Origin: Plantactinospora soyae
GTDB lineage: Bacteria; Actinomycetota; Actinomycetes; Mycobacteriales; Micromonosporaceae
Assembly: GCF_014874095.1 (NCBI RefSeq)
Contig: NZ_JADBEB010000001.1
Location: 992,001 to 1,056,000 of the forward strand
DNA: 64,000 bases
Direction of reading: 5' to 3'
In this document: in pieces, positions 43,837 through 52,054 of the stretch
How the letters are laid out: every line of letters starts with the position of its first letter
Position numbering within the stretch: position 1 is the first letter of the stretch
Notes under the pieces: model-generated
Told to the model about the DNA's origin: nothing
Databases searched by the model: none
Seen by the model: the letters and a program-made list of their open reading frames with translations, nothing else
Program-made: the position numbers and the translations under genes

Positions 43837-43927
43837 GGCCAGACCCGATCTTTCCGGCCGACCCTTGTCCGCCGCCGCGACACTATGGTCATCTGTGTGC
43901 CACGCACAGCGACCGGCGGAGGTGCGT

Positions 43928-46615
43928 ATGCGGGGACTGGCCGCGCAGAACCAGCCGACCTCGGGTCGGGAGCGCCTGCCGTCCGGCGGGTCGGAATTCC
44001 TCGGCCTGCTGGCCCGGCTGCTGCGTCGGCCCCGGCGCGGAGACCGCCGGCTACCGCTGATCTGGCTGGTCCGGGCGGACGGTGCCCCGGACCTGATCGC
44101 ACTGCTGCGCCGGGTGCTGGGGCGGGGCCAGCGGCGTCGGATCCCGCACGCCGCGCTCGACCTGGCGGCCCCATCCGGCGGGGACATCGACACGCTGCTG
44201 CGGGACCTGCACCGGCAACTCTCGGTGGAGGCGTTCGGCGGCGAACGCCTGCGGTTCCGGCACTACCCGCTCGCCGACTGGCTGCTGCACCAGAGCGTCG
44301 TGGACGCGGCCGAGGCGGGCGACGACCGACGACCGGCCCTGGCCCGACAGCTCCGGGACCGGCGCGGGCCACGGCCGGCCGCCGACCCCGCCGGGGGCGC
44401 GAGCGGCGACCCCGACCTGGTCTCCACCGCGTACCAGTTCGTGTTCTGGCTGGTCCGACGGGCGATTCCCAGCGTCGTCTTCCGGGTCGCGATCTCCGGT
44501 CGGGTACCGCTGCTCGGGCCGCACTACCGGTGGTTCATGCGCCAGCAGTACCTCGCCCCCCGGCAGTCGGTGACCTTCCTCGGCTTCGCCGAGCGGCTCA
44601 CCGCCGGCTGGCGGGACGGGGAGCAACCGGACCAGGTGAACAAGCTGCTGGTCCACGCGTTCCTGGAGGACCTCCGGCAGGCGTACCGGCGCCGGGTCTG
44701 GCGACCCGCGAGCTGGCGCCGGACGGCGTACCCGGTGCTGTTGCTGGACAACGTCACGCCGGCCGGGCCGGGACACACCCTGGTCCGCCTGATCAACGAC
44801 GTCCGCAACGAGACGGGTCGCAACGATCCGCTGCTGGTGGTCGCGTCGGGCACCGGACCCCCGCCGGAACTGCCCGAGCCGTACTCGTTGGTAGACGCCG
44901 AGGAGGCGTACGACGAATGGGTCGACGTGCTGCCGGAGACGCGGCGGCTGCGCCGACCCGCCGCCTGGCTGATCGCGTTGCTGCTGGCCGACCCGAGCGC
45001 CGGATCGGAGCCGAGGGGCGGACTGCTCCACTTCGTCCCGCCGAACCCGCCCTGGTGGACCCGCCGCTTCCTGCCCACCGCGCTGTGCCTGCTGCTGCTC
45101 GTGGCGGCCGGCGTCTGGGTCAACGCCCGGTGGGACCGCAGCTGTCATCCCCGGCCGTTCGACGGCGCGGTCTCGGTGGAGCTGATCGGCGGCGAGTGTG
45201 TCGGGTACAGCGACAGCGCCGGGCACGTCTTCAACCGCGATCCGGGTCAGGACCGGCTCCGGGACGTCCAGCGGCGGATCTTCCAACAGAACGCCGCCGC
45301 CGAGCAGGTCTGGCAGCGCAGTGCCCAGCGCCGGCCCCTGGTGACCCTCGTCTACCTCGGCACCCTGACCGGCAACCGGACCCGGGCCGACGAGGAGTCG
45401 TACGTCTCCGAGCGGGAGGAGCTGGAGGGCATGGCGACCGCGCAGTACGCGCTGCTCCGGGAGTCTGCCGGAGCCGACGGCGCGGCGCTGCTCCGGGTCG
45501 TCGTCGCCAACGGGGGCCATCAGATGCGGCACGCCGGCCGGGCGGTGGCGTTGCTCGAAGAACTGGTCCGGGACGACCCGACCGTGCTCGGCCTGGTCGG
45601 CCTGGTGGACAGCCGTACCAGCACCGCCGGAGCGCTGCGCGAACTCAACCGGATCGGGCTGCCCACGCTCGCACCGACGCTCTCGGCGGACGGCATGCAC
45701 CAGAACTCCAAGCTGTACCTGCAGATCTCCGCCCCGAACCAGGACCAGGTGGCGTTGATCGACGAGTACGCCCGCCAGGTCCTGCGGGTCAACGAGGCGC
45801 ACGTGTACTACACCACCGGGGAGGACAGCTCCCTGGACGAGGACCTGTACGTCGGCACCCTGGTCAGCGGACTGCGGCAGCGCTTCGGCAGCCGGCTCAC
45901 CCTGGTGCAGGAGTGGCGGGTCGGTCAGCGGCTGACCCAGGAGTGCGGCTACTCCGGCCTGCTGGTCTTCGCCGGTCGGTGGTCCGAGTTCGACGGGTTC
46001 CTCCGGGGACTCAAGGAGTGCGGCCCCAATCCCCCCGCACATCTGGTCGGCGACGACTCGGTCAACCGGTACATGGCCAATCCGGGGCTCCGGGCGAGCG
46101 CACCCGGGAACCTTCCGGTGACGTACGTGTCAAAGGCCGCCCTGGCCACCTGCGCCGCCCTGCGTACCGCGCGCGACCAGCGCGACGACGTACGCGGCAG
46201 TTTCCTCTCCTGGGTGCAGGCCGACGATCTGCTCAGTCCGCCCCGGTGCCGGGCCGAGGGCAGCGTGCCGGTCGGCGAGCGGGTGAGTCTCGCCTACGAC
46301 GCCGCCACGATGGTGGTACGCGCGGTGGAGAGCCTCGCCGCCCGGCTGCGACACGCCAATCCACGGGAGGCGTGGAATCCGCGGGCGGTCAACCCGGTCG
46401 GCGTACACACCGAGGTGCTGCGGCAGAACGCGGAGAACGGCTATCCCGGGGTCAGCGGCCTGATCCGGTTCGCACCCGATTCGGGTGAGCCGGTGGCCAA
46501 GCGGATCTCGCTGGTCCGGGTGGCCCAGGTGACCGACGTCGACACCGAACCGGTCGAGGTCTTCCACTGCGGTACGGCCGCCGACGAGGCCGATCGGCGC
46601 TGCCGGCCGGCGTGA
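43928..46615 (+). CDS. Transmembrane receptor-like protein: degenerate NTPase inside, periplasmic-binding-like domain outside
   Basis: An 895-residue protein. Residues 40-350 look like a STAND-type NTPase gone degenerate: LPLIWLVRADGAPDLIALLRR lies where a P-loop should be but has no GxxGxGK, while AYPVLLLDNV resembles a Walker B. One membrane helix (FLPTALCLLLLVAAGVWVNA, residues 381-399) separates it from about 490 extracytoplasmic residues. From about residue 455 these resemble a type I periplasmic binding protein: LVTLVYLGTLTGN, VVANGGHQM, VLGLVGLVDSRTSTAGALRELNRIG, and ISAPNQDQVALIDEYARQVL, ending with VSLAYDAATMVVRAVESL. The ATG at 43928 follows GGAGGT. It is tail to tail with the SARP gene, 16 bases apart. 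It probably senses a ligand outside and signals inward (inference). Confidence 0.75.
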   Translation: MRGLAAQNQPTSGRERLPSGGSEFLGLLARLLRRPRRGDRRLPLIWLVRADGAPDLIALLRRVLGRGQRRRIPHAALDLAAPSGGDIDTLLRDLHRQLSVEAFGGERLRFRHYPLADWLLHQSVVDAAEAGDDRRPALARQLRDRRGPRPAADPAGGASGDPDLVSTAYQFVFWLVRRAIPSVVFRVAISGRVPLLGPHYRWFMRQQYLAPRQSVTFLGFAERLTAGWRDGEQPDQVNKLLVHAFLEDLRQAYRRRVWRPASWRRTAYPVLLLDNVTPAGPGHTLVRLINDVRNETGRNDPLLVVASGTGPPPELPEPYSLVDAEEAYDEWVDVLPETRRLRRPAAWLIALLLADPSAGSEPRGGLLHFVPPNPPWWTRRFLPTALCLLLLVAAGVWVNARWDRSCHPRPFDGAVSVELIGGECVGYSDSAGHVFNRDPGQDRLRDVQRRIFQQNAAAEQVWQRSAQRRPLVTLVYLGTLTGNRTRADEESYVSEREELEGMATAQYALLRESAGADGAALLRVVVANGGHQMRHAGRAVALLEELVRDDPTVLGLVGLVDSRTSTAGALRELNRIGLPTLAPTLSADGMHQNSKLYLQISAPNQDQVALIDEYARQVLRVNEAHVYYTTGEDSSLDEDLYVGTLVSGLRQRFGSRLTLVQEWRVGQRLTQECGYSGLLVFAGRWSEFDGFLRGLKECGPNPPAHLVGDDSVNRYMANPGLRASAPGNLPVTYVSKAALATCAALRTARDQRDDVRGSFLSWVQADDLLSPPRCRAEGSVPVGERVSLAYDAATMVVRAVESLAARLRHANPREAWNPRAVNPVGVHTEVLRQNAENGYPGVSGLIRFAPDSGEPVAKRISLVRVAQVTDVDTEPVEVFHCGTAADEADRRCRPA

Positions 46616-46631
46616 CCCGTGGACGCGTTCG

Positions 46632-48563
46632 TCAGCCGGGGCCGGTCGGTCCGGCCGAGGGCACGTCGGCGCCGTCCACCGGCCGGGCCGGGAAGGCCGC
46701 TGAGGCCGGAAAGGCCGGCGGAGCCGGGAACACCGGCGGCAGGAAGATCAGGATCTCCCGGAGAAGATCCGCCACGTCCATCGGCAGCAGGCACCGGGCG
46801 ACCAGTTCCTCCAACGAGGCGTACGGGCCGCGCAGCCAGCGGTCCAGCAGGATCTGCCGGCTCTGCTCGGCGGAGAGACCGGGCAACCCGGCGACCACGT
46901 GCTCCGCGACCGAGTTGATGTCGACGAGTCCACCGTCGTCGAAGGCGCTCGGCAGATCCGGTCGGCCGATCCGGAGTTCCGTCCGGGCGGTCGGATAGTG
47001 GTAGAGCAGGTACCGGGCCTGTTCCCGCCGCATTCGTTGGTCGGCACCGACCCGCTCGTTGGGCGCGACCAGTCGCCCGCCGAACATGGCCTTCACGGCC
47101 CGGTTGATCAGGATCACGTGCACGGCGCCACCCAACCAACCCAGCAGTAGCCCGGCGAAGATCCCGAGCGTCTCGGTGTCGGTCGGCAGCACCTCGGGAT
47201 CCGGGTCCATACTGGCCAACGCGACGCAGAAGACGACCGCCACCGCCAGATAGCCGGCGCCGGCCACCGCGAGCGGCCAGCTGCGGCGCCGTACCGCGTA
47301 GCTGAACATGATCAACCAGGTGAAGGTGCCGACGCTGAGGACGACGGTCAACACCGCGAGCACGGTGCCGAGGTGGCTGACCCAGAGGGGCCAGGCGCGG
47401 CTCTGCCGGTAGGCCGTGGTCAGGGGCGGAAGCGGGAACGGCGGCCCGCCGCCGAAGGGCGGAACGCCTCCTGCCCTGCCATCCACCGGCGCCCCCGGCC
47501 AGCCGGACGTCGGCACCTGCGGCGCCTCGGCCACCACCGCCACCGGTACGGACGATGTCGTCGGCGCCGATTCCGCAGCCGAACCTGTCGGCCCGTCGGG
47601 TGCCGACCGCGTTCCGGCCAGAGGTACCGCAGCCTCCACGCCCGTTCCGGCCGGCGGTACCGCAGCGTCCACGCCCGGTCCGGCCGGGTGCGGTACGACC
47701 GGCTCCGGCACTACGACGGTCCTCGACTCCGCCGCGATGGTCTGCGGCGCTGGCACGACGACCTCCGGTTCCGGCGCGAACTGCTCCGGAAGCATCAGCA
47801 TCGGATCGGACCGCAGAATGCGGCGGTGCAGTTCCTGAAGTTGCTCACCGGGTTCCAGGCCATGCTCGTCGCGCAGCAGCGACCGGATCTCCCGGAACGA
47901 GGTGAGCGCCTCCGCCTGCCGTCCAGCCCGATAGAGCGCGAGTATGAGCAGATAGCGCAGCCGCTCCCGGACCGGGAACTGCGCCACCAGCCGACCCAGT
48001 TCCCCGACCACCTCCTGATGGTGACCGAGTTGCAGCTCCAACTCGGCCCAGCTTTCGAGGGCGGCGGTCCGCATGTCGACGAGCCGGTGCCGGGCCGAGT
48101 CGAAGAACGAACCGATCAGCTCCTCGAACGGATCGCCGCGCCAGAGATCGAGCGCGGTCCGTAGTTCACCGACCGCCTCGGACGACCGTCCCTCGGCCCG
48201 GGCCACCTGGGCGCGCCGGGTCCGCTGTTCGAAGCGCAGGAGATCCAGGTCGTCGGTACCGACCCGCAGCAGGTAGCCGGCGTCGGTAAGGCTCAGCACC
48301 TGGCCGGGAGTCCGGGGGGACCGGTCCGGTTCCAGGACCCGGCGGAGTCCGGCCACGTACTTCTGCACCACGTTGGGCCCGTTCGCGGGTGGGTCCTCGG
48401 CCCAGACGGCGTCGACGATCCGCGTCGTCGGCACCGGACGTCCCGCGTGCAGCAACAGGACCGCCAGTACCGCCCGCTGCTTGCCGGGACCGAGATCCAA
48501 CTCCTGGCTGTCCTGCCAGGCCCGCTGCGGTCCGAGGATCTCGAAACGCACCGTTCCCACCAT
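46632..48563 (-). CDS. Membrane-spanning SARP regulator with helix-hairpin-helix C-terminus
   Basis: A 643-residue protein in four parts. Residues 1-100 are an OmpR-like SARP winged helix (VRFEILGPQRAWQDSQELDL, PNVVQKYVAGLRRVLEPD). Residues 105-255 are a BTAD helical repeat (LDLLRFEQRTRRAQVARAEG, LILALYRAGRQAEALTSFRE). A Pro/Ala linker extends to about 390. Then follow about three membrane helices (HLGTVLAVLTVVLSVGTFTW, WPLAVAGAGYLAVAVVFCVA, IFAGLLLGWLGGAVHVILIN). The last 100 residues hold a helix-hairpin-helix like ComEA (VDINSVAEHVVAGLPGLSAE). SARPs are normally soluble; the fusion to a membrane/HHH module is unusual. ATG at 48563 (a GTG at 48551 is possible). A SARP-type box at 48600 lies in the divergent region. 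It probably controls the lipoprotein gene and itself. Confidence 0.85.
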   Translation of the reverse strand: MVGTVRFEILGPQRAWQDSQELDLGPGKQRAVLAVLLLHAGRPVPTTRIVDAVWAEDPPANGPNVVQKYVAGLRRVLEPDRSPRTPGQVLSLTDAGYLLRVGTDDLDLLRFEQRTRRAQVARAEGRSSEAVGELRTALDLWRGDPFEELIGSFFDSARHRLVDMRTAALESWAELELQLGHHQEVVGELGRLVAQFPVRERLRYLLILALYRAGRQAEALTSFREIRSLLRDEHGLEPGEQLQELHRRILRSDPMLMLPEQFAPEPEVVVPAPQTIAAESRTVVVPEPVVPHPAGPGVDAAVPPAGTGVEAAVPLAGTRSAPDGPTGSAAESAPTTSSVPVAVVAEAPQVPTSGWPGAPVDGRAGGVPPFGGGPPFPLPPLTTAYRQSRAWPLWVSHLGTVLAVLTVVLSVGTFTWLIMFSYAVRRRSWPLAVAGAGYLAVAVVFCVALASMDPDPEVLPTDTETLGIFAGLLLGWLGGAVHVILINRAVKAMFGGRLVAPNERVGADQRMRREQARYLLYHYPTARTELRIGRPDLPSAFDDGGLVDINSVAEHVVAGLPGLSAEQSRQILLDRWLRGPYASLEELVARCLLPMDVADLLREILIFLPPVFPAPPAFPASAAFPARPVDGADVPSAGPTGPG

Positions 48564-48599
48564 GCGCCCTCACCCCCGGAAATCCATTCGGACCAGCGC

Positions 48600-48638
48600 A
48601 CGGCAGTCCGACGGCAGCATAACGGCAGCGCGCTATTG
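48600..48638 (+). promoter_or_regulatory. Candidate SARP box: three heptamers at 11-bp spacing
   Basis: ACGGCAG occurs at 48600-48606, 48611-48617 and 48622-48628, exactly 11 bp apart with four-base spacers. CTATTG/TATTGC at 48633-48639 is a plausible -10 element a few bases after the last repeat. SARP proteins bind heptameric direct repeats of this period placed over the -35 region. The site is between the SARP gene and the divergent lipoprotein gene and faces the latter. Confidence 0.65.
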
Positions 48639-48727
48639 CCCGGGCCGCAGAGGACTGTCAGCGAGGCGGCAGTGGCGCTGTGCAGCATTGCTCCCGGCAA
48701 CAGCGAACACCCCTGGAAGGGACAGCA

Positions 48728-49528
48728 ATGAGAAGAGATACCCGCACGGCGCGGTGGGCCCGACGGATGACCGGCCCGATGGCCGCGCTGCTCGGCGCAA
48801 CCGTCTTGCTGGGCGGCTGCGGCGCGGTCAAGGAGGAACTGGCCGAGGTCACGGCCAAGCAAACGCTCCTGGAATCGGTACCGGACGGTTCGGAGGGGCC
48901 GTTCCGGTTCAGCGGCAAGGACGTGACGGGCGACGTCTCCGGTTCGGTCGATCCGGCCGCGAAGGCGCTGGACCTGAAGACGTCGATCAAGGATCCGGAG
49001 CACGGCTTCAGCACGCACATCGCGTTCCGGGTCGTCGCCGACGAAGCCTGGACGAAGATCTCCTTCACCGAGACCAAGGGGCTCACCGGGCTGCCCAAGC
49101 TGCCGAACAAGTGGTTGAAGCTCGACCCCTCGAAGTTCACCGACGCCGACAGCATGCCGACGTACGAGGGCGCCGACCAGGGCAACGCCGGTCCACTGGT
49201 GGAGGCGGCCACCACGGTCAACGACGACGGGGCGGGCAAGTACTCCGGCACCATCGACCTCACCTCGGGCGAGGCGGCGAAGGTGCTTGAGGCGGAGCAG
49301 ATGACCGCGCTCGGGGACGCGGCGAAGCAGGTGCCGTTCACCGCCGTCGTCGGCGACGACAAGAACCTGGCGTCGCTGACCCTCGCCGTACCGGCGGCCG
49401 GTTCGGCCAAGGCGTTCAGCTACGTCGTGAACTACAAGGACTACGGCAGCGCACCGAAGGTCACCGCGCCGACGGCTGCGCAGGCACAGAAGGCGCCGGC
49501 ACTGGCGTACGAACTGCTCAACGGCTGA
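48728..49528 (+). CDS. LppX/LprG-like lipoprotein
   Basis: A 266-residue lipoprotein. The lipobox LLGGC puts the lipidated cysteine at residue 31, followed by GAVKEELAEVTAKQ. The mature part alternates beta strands (GPFRFSGKDVTGDVSGSVD, HIAFRVVADEAWTKISFTET, GKYSGTIDLTSGEAAKVLE) in the manner of the half-barrel lipid-binding LppX/LprG lipoproteins, though identity is only suggested by pattern. GAAGGGA precedes the ATG. It diverges from the SARP gene and has the SARP-type box upstream and a strong terminator downstream, so it is a monocistronic likely target of that regulator. Confidence 0.7.
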   Translation: MRRDTRTARWARRMTGPMAALLGATVLLGGCGAVKEELAEVTAKQTLLESVPDGSEGPFRFSGKDVTGDVSGSVDPAAKALDLKTSIKDPEHGFSTHIAFRVVADEAWTKISFTETKGLTGLPKLPNKWLKLDPSKFTDADSMPTYEGADQGNAGPLVEAATTVNDDGAGKYSGTIDLTSGEAAKVLEAEQMTALGDAAKQVPFTAVVGDDKNLASLTLAVPAAGSAKAFSYVVNYKDYGSAPKVTAPTAAQAQKAPALAYELLNG

Positions 49529-49839
49529 TCGGTGCCGACCGGCCGGGCCGGGTGGGGGCTACACGGGGCGCCCCCACCCGGCCCGGCCCATCATGGTCGC
49601 GTCGACCCGGCCCTGGTGTCCCACCGGCGTCATTTCGCCGCAGGCGCTCACGACCAGGAACAAGTCTGAAACGTCCAAGCGCCCCCGCCCCGGACAGTCC
49701 CGGGAGTGGGGGCACTCTCGTATTGCTCGCACCCACTAATAGCGTCTAGAAATTCGCACAATCCCGCAGGTGTCTTGAGATCCGAAGTTAGAGAGCATGC
49801 GCGACAGTACGGACGGGGCCATGAGTACCCTGACCGACA
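49529..49839. other. 311-bp intergenic region between convergent genes
   Basis: Apart from the terminator above, it has a second hairpin at 49681-49713 (GCCCCCGC with GTGGGGGC, then CCCGG with CCGGG around ACAGTC), suited to end the minus-strand gene at 49840. From 49720 to 49810 the sequence becomes noticeably less GC rich. I see no gene or tRNA in it. Confidence 0.5.
49541..49588 (+). terminator. Strong terminator of the lipoprotein gene
   Basis: A perfect 19-bp stem, with arms at 49541-49559 and 49570-49588 and a ten-base loop, begins 13 bases after the lipoprotein stop. The arm core is CCGGGCCGGGTGGGGGC. Confidence 0.88.
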
Positions 49840-50040
49840 TCACGCATCCCGGTCGGCCACAAAGCGGATCGCCATGAGGATCAACGCGAGGGTGCCGGCG
49901 AACGCCGCGCCGCCAACCAGGATGGCCTCTCCGGGATTTCTGCTGCCCGCCCAGGAGATCAACCCGGCGGCGACGCCAATGATCGCGCCGGCCAGGGCGG
50001 TGACGGCCAGCCAAAGCGCGCGGGTTGCGGTGTCGTGCAT
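49840..50040 (-). CDS. Small two-helix membrane protein
   Basis: A 66-residue protein with two predicted helices (ALWLAVTALAGAIIGVAAGL and ILVGGAAFAGTLALILMAIR) joined by SWAGSRNPGE. The start is set at the ATG at 50040 because AGGAGG lies six bases upstream; an ATG at 50070 in frame lacks this. Similar small membrane proteins are common beside XRE/DUF397 genes in actinomycetes. Function unknown. Confidence 0.68.
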   Translation of the reverse strand: MHDTATRALWLAVTALAGAIIGVAAGLISWAGSRNPGEAILVGGAAFAGTLALILMAIRFVADRDA

Positions 50041-50165
50041 GCGAAGCCTCCTGTAGACGCGGTCCTCCATTTAGGAAGAAGCGTCAGGACTTCGCCTTGC
50101 TTCGCAAGATGCCGGACAGGGTCACCGGTGTCAAGTCGCGCGCGTATCTGCCGGTCCCAGGTACA

Positions 50166-50196
50166 GCAGATTGCTGTATCCAGATCAGCAATCTGC
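50166..50196. repeat. Perfect 11-bp inverted repeat in a low-GC stretch
   Basis: GCAGATTGCTG (50166-50176) and CAGCAATCTGC (50186-50196) flank a nine-base loop. It is downstream of the minus-strand gene ending at 50258 and upstream of the gene at 50040. It may be a terminator, an operator or a recombination-type site; the surrounding 200 bases are lower in GC than the window. Confidence 0.6.
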
Positions 50197-50257
50197 CGCT
50201 ACCAAGACGATGGCCCACAAACCATACATGCGACATGCGATACAACGTTCTGGCAGG

Positions 50258-50578
50258 TCACGGCGGTCGTCGGGTATCGAAGTCGGTACTCGCACTTGTC
50301 ACATTTCCGTCAGTCACGCGCGGTACCCAGTAGATGATCCGTCCTGCGAGCAAGGCGGGGTGCACGTCCGGCAGGTCTTGAATCGCCTTCGCGAGGTAGG
50401 CCGCCAGATAGACCATCAATCCCGGCCGGTTGTTTCGGTACAGGTGAAGTAGTACCCGCCGAGCGAGCGAGCACGGCCAGTCGGCGCCGCACGACCGACA
50501 CCGGAACGACGGGCGCATAGGGGTGTGTGGGCGGTGCGCCGCATGCGGACGGTCCGGCACGGGTGGGCACGGAGTCAT
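50258..50578 (-). CDS. Small hypothetical protein with Cys motif
   Basis: A 106-residue protein with a Pro/His-rich start, then FRCRSCGADWPCSLARRVLL and RPGLMVYLAAYLAKAIQDLP. The CxxC...C cluster suggests a metal site. Homologous small proteins of actinomycetes are usually hypothetical and found near XRE-type genes. Its ATG overlaps the stop of the gene at 50575 as ATGA, so the two are coupled. No function is assigned. Confidence 0.62.
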   Translation of the reverse strand: MTPCPPVPDRPHAAHRPHTPMRPSFRCRSCGADWPCSLARRVLLHLYRNNRPGLMVYLAAYLAKAIQDLPDVHPALLAGRIIYWVPRVTDGNVTSASTDFDTRRPP

Positions 50579-50808
50579 GCGGTGCTATCCGTTCCCTGCG
50601 GCACCGGCTCGACCTGGTCGGTCCGGACCCATCGGCGTATTCGCCCCAACTCCGTACCGTCCGTGTCGACCTGCACGCCCACCAGCTCCAGGTAGCCCCG
50701 GTGGATCTCGCGGGCCCCCATGGTCAGCCGCAGACGTTGCCGGGGCGCCGGACCGCCCCGGGTAAATGCCTGCACGGTCACGGTGTCGCCTGCGTCGTAT
50801 CCGGTCAC
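50575..50808 (-). CDS. Small hypothetical protein
   Basis: A 77-residue beta-rich protein: GDTVTVQAFTRGGPAPRQRL, GYLELVGVQVDTDG, and RRWVRTDQVEPVPQ. The GTG at 50808 is preferred because AGGGGAGA lies just before it; a GTG at 50823 would add five residues. It is the first of two overlapping minus-strand genes, divergent from the XRE regulator at 51052. Function unknown. Confidence 0.6.
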   Translation of the reverse strand: MTGYDAGDTVTVQAFTRGGPAPRQRLRLTMGAREIHRGYLELVGVQVDTDGTELGRIRRWVRTDQVEPVPQGTDSTA

Positions 50809-51051
50809 ATCGTCTCCCCTCACTGCATTGGAAGCGAAGGCGGCGCCGGTCGTACGCCTCGGCGCCGCCTTCGCGCGCCCCCGCCCGTCCTTTCAGTGGT
50901 GCTCACATGGATCCGAGCGGGTGCGCTTGCCTTCCACCTTGGACGCGAAGGGCCTACGCTGGGAATACGCATTGAGCAGCCGGGCGACGCTGACAAATCG
51001 TCGGGTGCGTGTGAGTTGATTGGAATAGTTGATCTGTCCTTTGGAGAGTGC

Positions 51052-51849
51052 ATGATGACGGACGTGCCGGAACCTCTCGCGGCGTTCATCGTTGCCGAGA
51101 TTCGCCGGGGGCGTGACGCGGCCGGAATGACGCAAGACACCTTCGGACGCGCGGCCAACTTTTCGGCATCGCACGTCAGCGCAGTGGAAAACCGCACCCG
51201 CGCGTTGAGTATGGATTTCATCGTGGGAGCGGATCGCGCGCTGAACACTGGCGGGGTCTACGAACGGCTGGTGATCACCCTCGGGGCGCCGTCGTGGCTG
51301 CGCGAGTGGATCGAAATCGAGCGCGAGGCGGTCGCGCTGCGCAGCTATCAGGGCGCCGTACTGCCGGGCCTGCTTCAGACCGAGGCGTACGCGCGGGCAT
51401 TGCTGAGCAGCGGTCTACTCACGCCCGAGCAGGTACAGGTTCAGGTTGCGTCACGGCTTGAGCGGCACACGATACTCGCCCGGGAAGATCCCCCGCAGAT
51501 CGTCGCGGTGATCGACGCCCAAGTGGTGCGTCGGGCGGTCGGCGGGCGCGAGGTAATGCGTGAGCAATTAGGACACCTCCTCAAGCTGACGGCCGCTACC
51601 CCGCTCGTACAAGTCCAGGTAGTTCCCGAGTCTGTCGGGGCGTACCTTGGGCTTGGCGGGCCGTTCGTGCTGGCGACCCCGCCGACGGGCACCGACGTGG
51701 CCTACCTGGACGACCAGTTGCGCGGTCGCGTCGTCGACCAAACGGCCGACGTGCTGTCGCTGCGTCGGGCGTGGGAGGCTATCAGCGGCGTTGCCCTGTC
51801 CGCCCCGCAGTCCCACGAGTGGATCACGGAAGTGATGGAACAGCTATGA
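51052..51849 (+). CDS. XRE/DUF5753 (Scr1-type) regulator with a TTA codon
   Basis: A 265-residue regulator with an N-terminal helix-turn-helix (RRGRDAAGMTQDTFGRAANF, SASHVSAVENRTR) and a C-terminal DUF5753 domain (YQGAVLPGLLQTEAYARALL, RLERHTILAREDPPQIVAVID). GGAGAG precedes the ATG at 51052. Its stop overlaps the DUF397 start as ATGA, the usual XRE-DUF397 pair in which the small protein antagonises or partners the regulator. Codon 173 (51568-51570) is TTA, a very rare leucine codon in such genomes and in streptomycetes a mark of bldA-dependent, late-growth translation. Confidence 0.92.
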   Translation: MMTDVPEPLAAFIVAEIRRGRDAAGMTQDTFGRAANFSASHVSAVENRTRALSMDFIVGADRALNTGGVYERLVITLGAPSWLREWIEIEREAVALRSYQGAVLPGLLQTEAYARALLSSGLLTPEQVQVQVASRLERHTILAREDPPQIVAVIDAQVVRRAVGGREVMREQLGHLLKLTAATPLVQVQVVPESVGAYLGLGGPFVLATPPTGTDVAYLDDQLRGRVVDQTADVLSLRRAWEAISGVALSAPQSHEWITEVMEQL

Positions 51850-52037
51850 ACCTGACCGGCGCCATCTGGCAGAAGAGCAGCCGTAGCAGTACGAACGGCG
51901 GCGACTGTGTGGAGGTCGCACGGAACCTACCCAGCGTCGTTGCCGTCCGCGATACCAAGGACCGTGACGGTGGCACGCTGGCGTTCGGCCCGGACGCGTG
52001 GCGCGCTTTCGTCGCTCTGGCGACCCGCCGACCGTAG
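51846..52037 (+). CDS. DUF397 family protein
   Basis: A 63-residue protein with the family pattern WQKSSRSSTNGGDCVEVARN, VAVRDTKDRDGGTLAFGPDAW, and FVALATRR. ATGA overlap couples it to the preceding XRE regulator, whose activity it is expected to modulate. It ends before a strong hairpin. Confidence 0.93.
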   Translation: MNLTGAIWQKSSRSSTNGGDCVEVARNLPSVVAVRDTKDRDGGTLAFGPDAWRAFVALATRRP

Positions 52038-52054
52038 CGCCGCCAACGACACGA

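Noticed and set aside
41650-46488. A 1612-residue open frame on the plus strand
   Set aside because: It runs antisense through RecQ and then out of frame through the receptor-like gene, both with clear domains; composition is Arg/Pro/Gly rich as expected of a shadow frame.
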